A stretch of DNA of 64,000 nucleotides from RPQJ01 sp963754125 (GTDB lineage: Bacteria > Pseudomonadota > Gammaproteobacteria > Steroidobacterales > Steroidobacteraceae): assembly GCA_963754125.1 (NCBI GenBank), contig CAVWEX010000001.1, forward strand, positions 434,001 through 498,000. Reading direction: 5' to 3'. The notes under the pieces were generated by a model. The model searched no databases. It was not told where the DNA came from and worked only from the letters and a program-made list of their open reading frames with translations. The translations under genes and the position numbers were made by a program. The first letter of the stretch is position 1. The number at the start of each line of letters is the position of its first letter. This document shows, piece by piece, positions 18,262-26,577 of the stretch.

Positions 18262-18906
18262 ATGGCGACCATGACGCCTCGTGTGCTGACGATCTTCCGG
18301 CAGTTCTACGACGAACCCCACCGGGCCTTCAGCTACCTGCTCGCGGACCGGGACGGTGGCACGGCGGTCGCCGTCGACCCGGCGCCGGAAGGCATCGCCC
18401 TGCCGCTGCTCGCGCTGGCCGACGAACTCGCGCTGCAGCTCGAGTACCTGCTCTGCACCCACGTGCATGAAGGCGAGCAGAGTGCCCTGGAACGTCTGAA
18501 ATCCCGCACGGGGGCCCGGCTGGCAGCAAGCGAATTTTCGCCGGTCGCGGCCGACGTCCACCTGCGTCACGGCGACACCCTCGGCTTCGGCACCGAGGTC
18601 ATCCAGGTGCTCGGCACGCCGGGGCACACGCCCGGGGGCCTGTCCTACGCGTGGCGCGATCGCGTACTCACCGGCGACACGCTGCTGATCCGCGGCTGCG
18701 GGCGCACCGACCTTCCAGACGGGGACGCAGGGCAGTTGTTCGACAGCATCACACGCCTGCTGGTGCTGCCGGGCGACACCCTGCTGTTCCCCGGCCACGA
18801 GACGCACGGCCGCAGCGTCTCGACCATCGCCGAGGAGCGCGAGCACAACCCCTGCGTCGCCGGCCGCAGCCGCGACGAGTTCATTACGCACAGGAGCCAA
18901 CGATGA
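18262..18906 (+). CDS. Persulfide dioxygenase-like metallo-beta-lactamase-fold protein with altered HxHxDH motif
   Basis: Belongs to the ETHE1/persulfide dioxygenase branch of the metallo-beta-lactamase fold, which oxidises glutathione persulfide to sulfite. Diagnostic blocks are VLGTPGHTPGG, TGDTLLIRGCGRTD, GDAGQLFDSI and FPGHETHGR. The metal motif normally HxHxDH reads HVHEGE, so the Asp and second His are lost; the three residues that hold the single iron in ETHE1 (here His67, His122, Asp139) remain. ATG 18262 or 18271 is the start because the sigma-54 promoter ends just upstream, leaving a very short leader. Its stop overlaps the next start (ATGA), so the two are co-translated. 214 aa. 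Confidence 0.78.
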   Translation: MATMTPRVLTIFRQFYDEPHRAFSYLLADRDGGTAVAVDPAPEGIALPLLALADELALQLEYLLCTHVHEGEQSALERLKSRTGARLAASEFSPVAADVHLRHGDTLGFGTEVIQVLGTPGHTPGGLSYAWRDRVLTGDTLLIRGCGRTDLPDGDAGQLFDSITRLLVLPGDTLLFPGHETHGRSVSTIAEEREHNPCVAGRSRDEFITHRSQR

Positions 18907-19322
18907 GGATTGCCGTCACCAGCCAGAACCGTCGTGACATCACCGAGCATGCCGGGCGCTGCCGCAATTTCTGGGTCTTCGAGGTGGACGGTCTTCAGAT
19001 CGTGAACCGTTCGCTGCTCGAGCTTCCGAAGGACGCATCGTTCCACGACGCCCCGGCGCACGCACCACACCCGCTCGACGGCGTGGACGTGCTGATCGCC
19101 GGCGGCATGGGCGGTGGACTCAAGTCGCGCCTTGCGCGACGCGGCATCGAGGCGCTCGTCACCACCGAGACGCAGCCGGAGAGCGCGGTGCGGGCCTGGC
19201 TCGAGGGCCGGCTGCCGCCCGGCGAGCCGTGTTCGCACGCGCACGGCACCGATCACGAGCAGCCTCACGATGCCGGCTGCGGCATGCATGAATGCTCGGT
19301 CAGGCGAAGCAGTAGAAATTGA
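18903..19322 (+). CDS. NifX/NafY-domain (FeMo-cofactor-binding type) protein
   Basis: Small protein (139 aa) with a dinitrogenase iron-molybdenum cofactor domain over about residues 1-105 (MRIAVTSQNRRDITEHAGRC at the start, then DVLIAGGMGGGLKSRL and ALVTTET). Proteins of this fold bind metal or Fe-S clusters; nothing nitrogen-fixation related is visible here. The tail is rich in His and Cys (CSHAHGTDHEQ, GCGMHEC), suggesting metal binding. Translational coupling to the persulfide-dioxygenase-like gene places it in the sulfur-response operon. Its 3' end overlaps the opposite-strand VOC gene by 23 bases. Confidence 0.8.
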   Translation: MRIAVTSQNRRDITEHAGRCRNFWVFEVDGLQIVNRSLLELPKDASFHDAPAHAPHPLDGVDVLIAGGMGGGLKSRLARRGIEALVTTETQPESAVRAWLEGRLPPGEPCSHAHGTDHEQPHDAGCGMHECSVRRSSRN

Positions 19323-19671
19323 GCTTGTTGCCGTCCGGGTCGCGGAAGTAGCCGGCGATGAAACCGGGGAGCGTCCGCGGACCCGCCGGGCCCTCGTCCG
19401 TCGCACCCAGCTCCAGCGCCTTGCGATGCAGCGCCTCGACCTTGGCTGGGGAGTCCACCACGAGCGCCACCATCGTGCCGTTGCCGCCCGTGGCCGGCTT
19501 TCCGTCGTAGGGCGTGAAGACACCGAGCGCCGGCTTGTCGGGCGCGACGGCCCACATCACGAAGCGCTCGGTCTGCATCATGCGCTTGGCGCCGATCTCG
19601 CCGAGCAGGGCGTCGTAGAAACGGGCGGCGCGGTCGAGGTCGTTCGTTCCGAGCGTAACGTAGCCGATCAT
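19300..19671 (-). CDS. VOC (glyoxalase/bleomycin resistance) family protein
   Basis: A 123-aa single-domain vicinal-oxygen-chelate protein. Start ATG 19671 gives MIGYVTLGTNDLDRAARFYDALL, the usual beginning of this subfamily, and the C-terminal FRDPDGNKLNFYCF supplies the second conserved metal-site strand. The aspartates and glutamates typical of the fold are seen, but the His usually present in the first strand is replaced by Tyr, so metal binding and enzymatic activity are not assured. Function cannot be named. It is convergent with the NifX-domain gene. Confidence 0.78.
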   Translation of the reverse strand: MIGYVTLGTNDLDRAARFYDALLGEIGAKRMMQTERFVMWAVAPDKPALGVFTPYDGKPATGGNGTMVALVVDSPAKVEALHRKALELGATDEGPAGPRTLPGFIAGYFRDPDGNKLNFYCFA

Positions 19672-19752
19672 GCGGTCTTCTCCCGGTAGTCGTTGATCTG
19701 TCGCAAAGGCGGCGGCATTGTAACCGCCGATACAGGCCGCCACGGAACCCCC

Positions 19753-20475
19753 ATGAACAGTCCCAAGCCGCCCGGTCCGCTCGCGCGCGGGTCGCTGCTG
19801 CCGCATGTCGAAGGCGCCGAGAAAGCCTTCCTCGCAGGGCGGCGCTCACGCGAGGCCGACCTCGAGAGCGCCGTGCGCTTCTTCCTCGAGTTCCTTCGCG
19901 GTTTCGAGAGCTTCGCCTTCGAGCAGCCCTGCGTCACCGTCTTCGGGTCATCGCGATTTCCGGAGTCGCACCGCTATTACCAGCTGGCGCGCGAGGTGGG
20001 CGCCGCGCTCGCGCGAGCAGGCTTCGCGGTGATGACGGGCGGCGGCTCCGGCATCATGGAGGCGGCGAACCGCGGTGCTCAGGAGGCCGGCGGACTGAGC
20101 CTCGGCTGCAACATCACCCTGCCCCGGGAGCAGAAGCCCAATCCCTACCTGGACAAGCTGATCCAGTTCGACCACTTTTTCGTCCGCAAGGTGATGCTGG
20201 TGAAGTACTCGACGGCCTTCGTGGTGATGCCGGGCGGTTTCGGCACGCTCGACGAGGCCTTCGAGATCGCGACGCTGATGCAGACCCGCAAGCTCGAGCG
20301 CTTCCCGCTGATCGCGGTGGGCGGCGAGTTCTGGGACAAGTTCGTCGCGTTCGTGAGCGACACGCTGCTGAGGGAAGGCACGATCAGCCCGGAGGACCTG
20401 CAGTTCATCCACCGCGTCGACACCGCGGAGGACGTGTTGCGCGTGATCCACGAGGCCGGCCTGATGCCAGCCTAG
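19753..20475 (+). CDS. LOG/TIGR00730 family Rossmann-fold nucleotide hydrolase
   Basis: Related to LOG cytokinin-activating enzymes and bacterial nucleotide 5'-monophosphate nucleosidases (PpnN-like). The signature PGGFGTLDE lies at about residue 158, preceded by MTGGGSGIMEAANRGA and a Rossmann start VTVFGSSRFPE. Start ATG 19753 is preferred to the earlier in-frame start because it begins the conserved MNSPKPPGPLARGSLLPHVE leader. 240 aa, intact. It probably hydrolyses purine/pyrimidine monophosphates to base and ribose-5-phosphate; substrate cannot be read from sequence. Confidence 0.85.
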   Translation: MNSPKPPGPLARGSLLPHVEGAEKAFLAGRRSREADLESAVRFFLEFLRGFESFAFEQPCVTVFGSSRFPESHRYYQLAREVGAALARAGFAVMTGGGSGIMEAANRGAQEAGGLSLGCNITLPREQKPNPYLDKLIQFDHFFVRKVMLVKYSTAFVVMPGGFGTLDEAFEIATLMQTRKLERFPLIAVGGEFWDKFVAFVSDTLLREGTISPEDLQFIHRVDTAEDVLRVIHEAGLMPA

Positions 20476-20494
20476 GCGGTGCCGGTGGTCGCGC

Positions 20495-21049
20495 TCAGCG
20501 ACCCCAGAGCTCGAAGCGCTCGGCGCCCCCCTCGTGCGTCGCCACGGCCCGCAACTCACTCGCGCCGGCGACGAACGACTGCACTTCACGACTGGTCGGT
20601 GCAACCAGCACCTGCGCCGAGCGTGCGGGCGACGGCAGCGGAGGCTCGCCCAACCCGAGGTCGCGAAGCTCGCCGGCGACCGGCGTCAACGGGATTCGCC
20701 GGCCGTCCGCCACCAGGTCGAAGCGCCGGGCGGCCGTCGCCTCCTCCGCCAGCCCACGCTTGTCGAGCGTCGACCAGACGTAGCCATAGAAGTACTGCGA
20801 GTGGGTACCCGCGCGATTGACGTCGACAGGAACCAGCGTCAGGTAATCGCGCGCGTGCACGGCGAGTTCCGGTCGCTCGCGCGCAAAGACAAGCGTTGGA
20901 CTGCCCACGGTGATCGTCGCCGCAGTGAACTCGTCCAGGTATTCGTGCTCGCCGCTCGCGGAATCGGGCGTCGCGCAGCCGGCGGCCAGCAGCACGGCCG
21001 CGATGCCTCCCAGCCGGCACGCCCGCGCCAGCCAGCCTTCAGAAGTCAT
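20495..21049 (-). CDS. Hypothetical lipoprotein, last gene of the cytochrome operon
   Basis: Family not recognised. A lipoprotein signal ends in LLAAGC with Cys25. The remaining 160 residues look like a compact beta-rich domain (GSPTLVFARERPELAVHARDYL, RFDLVADGRRIPL, ELRAVATHEGG) with no Cys after the lipidated one, so no heme. Its ATG lies 11 bases inside the end of the upstream outer-membrane barrel gene, implying translational coupling and a common function, perhaps as an outer-membrane accessory of the conduit. Confidence 0.75.
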   Translation of the reverse strand: MTSEGWLARACRLGGIAAVLLAAGCATPDSASGEHEYLDEFTAATITVGSPTLVFARERPELAVHARDYLTLVPVDVNRAGTHSQYFYGYVWSTLDKRGLAEEATAARRFDLVADGRRIPLTPVAGELRDLGLGEPPLPSPARSAQVLVAPTSREVQSFVAGASELRAVATHEGGAERFELWGR

Positions 21050-23423
21050 AGCGGTACCCCAGGCTCAGGTAGTAGCGGGTCGTGTCCTCGTCGGCATCCT
21101 GCAGCGACCGCTGCGCAAATTCTGCGCCACCCTCGAACTCGAGGGTCAGCCGATGCCAGCGGAGCTCCGTTCGCAATCCCGGCGCATACAGCCACTGCTG
21201 CGATCCGTCCGCGTGGAAGTCGCGCTGGTCCACGCGCAGGCGCGGCCCCAGCCGCCAGGCCTGCCCCAGTGGAAACTGCGCATTCAGGCCCAGCGACTTG
21301 AGGTCGGTCGCGTCGCCGGACTGGTATTGCAAGCCCAGCGACGTCACGTCGCCGCGACCGAACAGGCCGTAGCCGAGCGCCTGCGTCGAGACGACCAGGT
21401 CGGTGCCGGCGTCGGGCGTCGCGGCGACCTCTCCCGACGCCGGGGTCGGGCCGAGACTGAGGCTCGAGAAATCCATAGACCATTGCCAGCGCTCGCCGAA
21501 CGGCCGCGACAGCGACAGCGTGTAGACGTCGGACTCGGCCGTCCGGTCGCGCGCCAGCTGCTCGATCTGATCGATCGAGAACAAGCCGAACAGCTCGTCG
21601 AAGCGCGTCACCGGCTGGCCGATCATCGCATTGCGCGCCGCGAGCGACGGACTCTTGCGGTGATCGAGGTTGACGCTCATCGTCCACCGTGCAGGCAGCG
21701 CAATCGTGCCGAGCAGCAGCAGGTTGTTCAGCTCCTGGTAGTGGATGTCGTAGTCTGCGAGCCCGACGAACGTCAGGCCCGTGCGGAAGTAACGCACCTC
21801 GGTGCCGACGGCCTGGCGGTCGGTCAGCCCGAAGTAGTCCTGCGAGATGCCGTACAGCGACAGGTCCCAGCCGCCGGCAAAGGTGCCGAAGTCGGCCGAC
21901 AGCGCATAGAAACTGCGGTCCGTGGTGGGCCCTTCGAGCGTGGACTCGACCGGGTAGCCAAGCCGCGCATTCAATCGGACCCGGGGTCGCAGCTGGTAGC
22001 CCGCATACAGGCCGTCGAACGTGCCGAGCAGCCCGCCGGAGCTGCCGGACTGGCGGCCGCCGCGCAACATCCAGTCGAGCTCGTGGTCGTTGACCTCGGC
22101 GAACAGCTGCGAGACGCGCGACTGGTTGCCCGGGCCGTCCTCCAGCATGTCGAGCGCATAGCCCGCGCTCACCCGGCTCGCGAAATCGAAGCGCTCGCCG
22201 CGACGCCGCACCGAGAGCGCCACGTCGTTCAGCAGCGCGTTCTGCGTCGTCTGGTCGCTCGATGCCGTGCCGTTGTCGAAACTGGAGTCGTCGCGCCGAT
22301 AGACCTGCGACACCCCACCGTACAGCTTCCACGGCGACTCCGAAGCGGCCGCGGCGCGGGCACGCAGGCTGGCCGGGCTGGTCGCGAACGTCATCGCGCG
22401 CAGGCGCTTGCGGATCCGGTCGGCGGCCTCGCCCTGCGGGTAGCGGCGCAGGTACTCCTCGCACTCCGCCTCCGCATGCGCCAGCTGGCCGTTGCGTTCC
22501 CGCGCCAGGCCCAGCAGTTCCAGCGCTTCCGCACGCTGGGGAAACTCGGGTTGCTCCATGAGCCGCGTGAGCAGCGGAATCGCCGTCGCGTAGTCCTTGC
22601 GCCGGAAGGCCTCGCGCGCCTGCTTGAGCGTCCGCTCGAGCTCGGCCGGCATCAGCGTCGCGTTGCCTCCCGGCCGCGTCGCCGGGACGCTCGCGACGGC
22701 ATCCGGCGAACCGACCGCAGTGAGCGTTGCATCGTCGCCGACGGCGAGCCAGGCCTTGGGATACCGGGCGCGAGCCGTCGCAAGCACCCGCCGGGCATCG
22801 GACTCGGACAGGAAGGGCCCCGCGCGCAGCCGATACCACCGTTCCTCGTCGATCACGATCTCGGAGACGTAGGTGCGGACACCGGTCGCCTGCGCTGCGG
22901 CGGCGATGGCCCCTGCCTCGAACGGCGTCTTCGCCGCATCGAGGTTGACTGCATACGTCGAGGCACCTCCCGTCACCTCGCGCACCGTCACTTTCGAACG
23001 ATCCTCCTCGGCGCGCACCAGTCGAATGCGCAGACCGCGGCCATCGAATGACGGCACCAGCACGAACTGCTCCGGGCGCGACCAGCCGATGCGAAGTTCC
23101 AGGTCCGTGCCCAGGCCGCGGTTGACCTCGATCGAACGGATGACGCCGCGTGCGTCCAGTGCCGGCGGCACGATCGAGCCCCCGACCGCTGCGCCGCAGT
23201 CTGGCTGCGGCGACAGGCGCACGATGACCCGGTCGCCGCTGCTGGCGGGCGTGTGGCTCACGTAGCGCAGGCTGCAACCGAACAGCACGGTGACGGCAAC
23301 GTGGCCGCGCTGCTCCGACACGCCGACCTCCTCGACCACGCGACCCGCCGATTGCGCGTGCGTCACGGCCGCGGCGAACGGCAGCAGCAACACGGGCAGC
23401 CAGCGGAATGCCCGGCTTGCCAT
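21039..23423 (-). CDS. Outer-membrane beta-barrel with AMIN-like, SPOR and TPR domains
   Basis: Predicted exported outer-membrane protein, 794 aa. After a signal peptide (residues 1-24, ending THAQS) come an AMIN-like beta domain (about 25-155), a SPOR domain (about 165-240; STYAVNLDAAKT through RYPKAWLAVGDD), a TPR-like helical part (about 270-345; AREAFRRKDYATAIPLL), and a long C-terminal region of alternating aromatic/hydrophobic strands ending YYLSLGYRYDF, the terminal-Phe signature of outer-membrane barrels. No CxxCH is present. The layout recalls PgaA-type TPR-barrel exporters, but the context (start overlaps the stop of the 42-heme cytochrome) suggests a pore or scaffold for a cytochrome conduit. 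Confidence 0.8.
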   Translation of the reverse strand: MASRAFRWLPVLLLPFAAAVTHAQSAGRVVEEVGVSEQRGHVAVTVLFGCSLRYVSHTPASSGDRVIVRLSPQPDCGAAVGGSIVPPALDARGVIRSIEVNRGLGTDLELRIGWSRPEQFVLVPSFDGRGLRIRLVRAEEDRSKVTVREVTGGASTYAVNLDAAKTPFEAGAIAAAAQATGVRTYVSEIVIDEERWYRLRAGPFLSESDARRVLATARARYPKAWLAVGDDATLTAVGSPDAVASVPATRPGGNATLMPAELERTLKQAREAFRRKDYATAIPLLTRLMEQPEFPQRAEALELLGLARERNGQLAHAEAECEEYLRRYPQGEAADRIRKRLRAMTFATSPASLRARAAAASESPWKLYGGVSQVYRRDDSSFDNGTASSDQTTQNALLNDVALSVRRRGERFDFASRVSAGYALDMLEDGPGNQSRVSQLFAEVNDHELDWMLRGGRQSGSSGGLLGTFDGLYAGYQLRPRVRLNARLGYPVESTLEGPTTDRSFYALSADFGTFAGGWDLSLYGISQDYFGLTDRQAVGTEVRYFRTGLTFVGLADYDIHYQELNNLLLLGTIALPARWTMSVNLDHRKSPSLAARNAMIGQPVTRFDELFGLFSIDQIEQLARDRTAESDVYTLSLSRPFGERWQWSMDFSSLSLGPTPASGEVAATPDAGTDLVVSTQALGYGLFGRGDVTSLGLQYQSGDATDLKSLGLNAQFPLGQAWRLGPRLRVDQRDFHADGSQQWLYAPGLRTELRWHRLTLEFEGGAEFAQRSLQDADEDTTRYYLSLGYRYDF

Positions 23424-26400
23424 CAGTCGAACTTGTCGTCGGTGATGCGGTGCTCGGGCCCGGAGCGCCGCTTCTCGATGGTGGTCAACGTCGAGCTCGT
23501 ATACACGTGGCACGCGCCGGAGCAATTGCGCAGCTCGCTGACCGTGTATTTCACGTCTCCGTACTTCTTGTGCGGGTCAGCCTTGAATCGGCTTGCGTGG
23601 CAGCCGGCGCAGTCCGGCTTGTAGGCCGGCGCGCGCCAGGTCGCCGCATCGGTGTTGGCCGCGTGACAGCTCGTGCAAGCGAGCGCCGCGCGGTGATCGC
23701 CCGGATAGCCGCCGCCGGCCACGTGCCGGAACGTGTTGGGCGACCACGCGGTGGTCGTGTGGCAGTGATTGCACTCGAAGTTGTTGACCGGAAATGTCAT
23801 GTGCCCGGTCGAGGGGCCGCTGGCGGTGGACCCGTCGTGGCAGGTCCGGCACCCGCCCGTGACGCCGGCGTGGTTGAAGGCCGCGGGCAACCACGCCAGC
23901 GTCGAGTGGCAGTCACCGCACTGGGCCGTGGTCGGGATGTGGTTCGAGGGCTTTCCCGGCGCCTGCGCCCCGTCGTGGCAGCTGTTGCAGGTGCCGGTGA
24001 CGTGACCGTGGTCGACCCGCAACGCCGGCTTCCACGCCGAAGCGGTGTGGCAGCTGTCGCAGCTCGTGTCGCTCGCGATGTGGGCGGCATTCTTGCCGGC
24101 GGCGATCGTGCCGTTGTGGCACGAGAAGCAACTGCCGATGACCTGCGTGTGATCGACGCGCGTCGCGGGCCGCCACCCGGCCGGCGAGTGACAGGCCTCG
24201 CAGGCGTTGCTGGACTGGATGTGGCTCGAGGACTTGCCGGTCGCGCTGCTGCCGTTGTGGCAGCTCGCGCAGTTGCCGGTGACGCCGGTGTGGTCGAAGC
24301 CGGTCGCCGGCCGCCACGCCGCGGTGCCGTGGCAGCCGCTGCACTCGGCCGTGGTCACGACGTGGGTCGCGGGCTTGCCCGCGGCCGTCGCACCATTGTG
24401 GCAACTCGAGCAGGTCCCGATCACCTGCGCGTGATCGACACGCGTCGCCGGCCGCCATGCGCTCGTCCCGTGGCAGGCCTCGCACGCGACGCCCGTGAAC
24501 AGGTGGCCGGCGTCCTTGCCGGGGGCCTTGACCCCATCGTGGCAGCTCGAGCAGTTCGCAGCGATACCGTCGTGGCTGAAGGTGGCCGGCCGCCACGCGA
24601 GCGTCGAATGACAGGTCTCGCACTGCGCCGTGGTCGGGATGTGGTTCGCGCCCTTGCCGATGGCCTTTGCGCCGTCGTGGCACGAGCCGCACGTGCCGGT
24701 CACGTGCCCGTGATCCACCCGCACGGCGGGTCGCCACGCGCCCGTCGCGTGGCAATTCTCGCAGGTCGAGTCGCTGGTGATGTGCGCGGCGCCCTTGCCG
24801 GTCGCTCGCACGCCGTCGTGGCAGCTCGCGCAGTCGCCGGCGACCGCGCTGTGGTCGAAACCAGTCGCCGGCCGCCACGCCGTGGTGCCGTGGCAGTTGC
24901 TGCACTCGGCCGCGGTCGCGACGTGAGTCGGCGTTTTACCGGTCGCCGTCGTGCCGTCGTGGCAGGAGGCGCAGCCGCCGATCACCTGGGCGTGGTCCAC
25001 CCGCGCGGCCGGCTTCCAGACCGCTGACGAATGGCACGCGGCACAGTCGGTGCCGGACGGAATGTGCGCGACGTTCTTGCCGCCGGCGGTCGTCCCGTTG
25101 TGGCACGAAAAGCAGCTGCCGGTCACCTGGCCGTGATCGACGCGGGTCGCGGGCCGCCAGCTGATCGTGGCGTGGCAGGACTCGCAGCCATTGCCCGACT
25201 GGATGTGCGTGGCGCTCTTGCCGGTGGCCCGCGCGCCGTCGTGACAGCTGGCGCAGATCGCGGTCACGCCGGCGTGGCTGAAGTTCGCAGGCGTCCAGGC
25301 CGCGGTGCTGTGGCAGTCGCCACAGGCACCGTCGCCCGGGATGTGGTTGGCGTGCCTGCCGGTGGCGATCGTGCCGTCGTGGCAGGTGGCGCAGGCACCG
25401 CGCACCTGCGTATGGTCGACGCCCGAGGCCGGCGCCCAGGCCGCAACGACGTGGCAGGCTTCGCAAATGTCGCTGGTTTGCAGGTGCGTGGCGGACTTGC
25501 CGCCCGCCCGGACCCCGTCGTGGCACTGCACGCAGTTGCCCACGGTCCCGGTGTGATCGAATTTCGCGGGGATCCAGGCGGTCGTCGCGTGGCAGTTGTC
25601 GCACTCCGCGCGCGTCACGATGTGGTTGACGTGCTGGCCGGCCGCCCGCGTGCCGTCGTGGCAGGACGAGCAGCTTCCGAGCACCGCGCCGTGGTCGACG
25701 CGGGTCGCCGGCTGCCAGGCCGTGGTGGCGTGGCAGGCATCGCAGGCAACGGTCGCCCTGATGTGCTGCGCGCCGACTCCGGTGGCTCTCACGCCGTCGT
25801 GGCAGTTCACGCAACTTTCCGCGATGGCTGCGTGATCGAACAGCGCCGGCCGCCAGGCCGCGGTCGCGTGGCAGGTGTCGCAGGCCGTGGAGCTCGGAAT
25901 GTGGCTGGCGTGGCGTCCGGCCGCACGCACGCCGTCGTGGCACGAGGCACAGGCGCCGACGACCTGCGCGTGATCGACGCGTTGCACGGGCGACCAGCCA
26001 CTGTAGGTGTGGCAGGAGTCGCACCGATCCGTCGTCGGCACGTGCTGTGCGCCTCGACCGGCAGCGCCGGCTGCCGTCGTGGCAGGTCGAGCACGCGGCC
26101 GTGATGCCGGTGTGGTCGAACTTCGCGGGACTCCACGCCCGGGAGCTGTGACAGGCGTTGCAGTCCACCGCGGTCTGGATGTGGCCCGGCGACTTGCCAG
26201 CCGCCTGCGCGCCGTTGTGGCAGGAGGCGCAGTTGCCGAGGACCTGCTCGTGATCGAAGCGCGTGGCCGGCGACCAGGTTGCGGTCGAGTGGCAGGCGCT
26301 GCACTGCTCGCCGCTCAGGATGTGTCCGGCAGGCTTCGGCGTCGCCCCAACGCGCGACCCCGGCGAGTGGCAGGAGAAACAGTTGCGCGGCGTGCCGTTG

Positions 26401-26567
26401 AAGACGGCATCGACGTGACACGACTCGCAGGACTGCACCCGGTGCGATCCGGTCAGCTCGTACCCCGTCGTGACGTGGTCGAACTGCCGGCCCGCTCCCT
26501 GTGCGAGGACCGTGCCGCCGGCGAGCACGCCGAGCAGCAGAACGAGGACGAGGCGGATTCTGCTCAT
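23423..26567 (-). CDS. Giant multiheme c-type cytochrome, about 42 hemes, frame broken near 26080
   Basis: Exported cytochrome with a Sec signal (start MSRIRLVLVLLLGVLAGG). I count 41 CxxCH motifs plus one CSGACH (CX3CH) near the C terminus, in about 1,048 residues. After two N-terminal hemes there are 18 tandem di-heme modules of 46-47 residues with the pattern CxxCH-x4-W-x(P)A-x-(V/F)DH-x5-G-x-C-x-SCHDG-x-A-x-GK-x3-HI; the extra conserved His residues are likely distal heme ligands. Four more heme sites follow. A one-base change near 26080 breaks the frame inside module two (STCHDG to GRGAQHVPTTDRC). Start follows the 21-heme gene stop by 10 bases. Expected to act as a periplasmic or extracellular electron wire. 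Confidence 0.9.
23816..26303 (-). repeat. Tandem coding repeat: 18 di-heme modules of 138-141 bases
   Basis: Within the giant cytochrome gene the DNA repeats with a period of 138 or 141 bases, each unit coding two heme sites. Two modules separated by several others share a nearly identical stretch (RVDHGHVTGTC then SCHDGA, ending NHIPTTAQC and CHSTLAW), so multi-module blocks have been duplicated. The repeats are protein-coding, not an intergenic array. Confidence 0.88.
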
Positions 26568-26577
26568 GGCATGGTCC

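Noticed and set aside
23408..26104. Long plus-strand open frames (539 and 357 residues) opposite the giant cytochrome
   Set aside because: They are shadows of the repeated CxxCH codons in a GC-rich gene; the products are low-complexity Ala/Val/Gly/Arg sequence with no domain.
23816..26303. Regular 138-141-base repeats that look array-like
   Set aside because: Not a CRISPR: the period is too long, the repeats are divergent and lie fully inside a coding frame with two heme motifs each.
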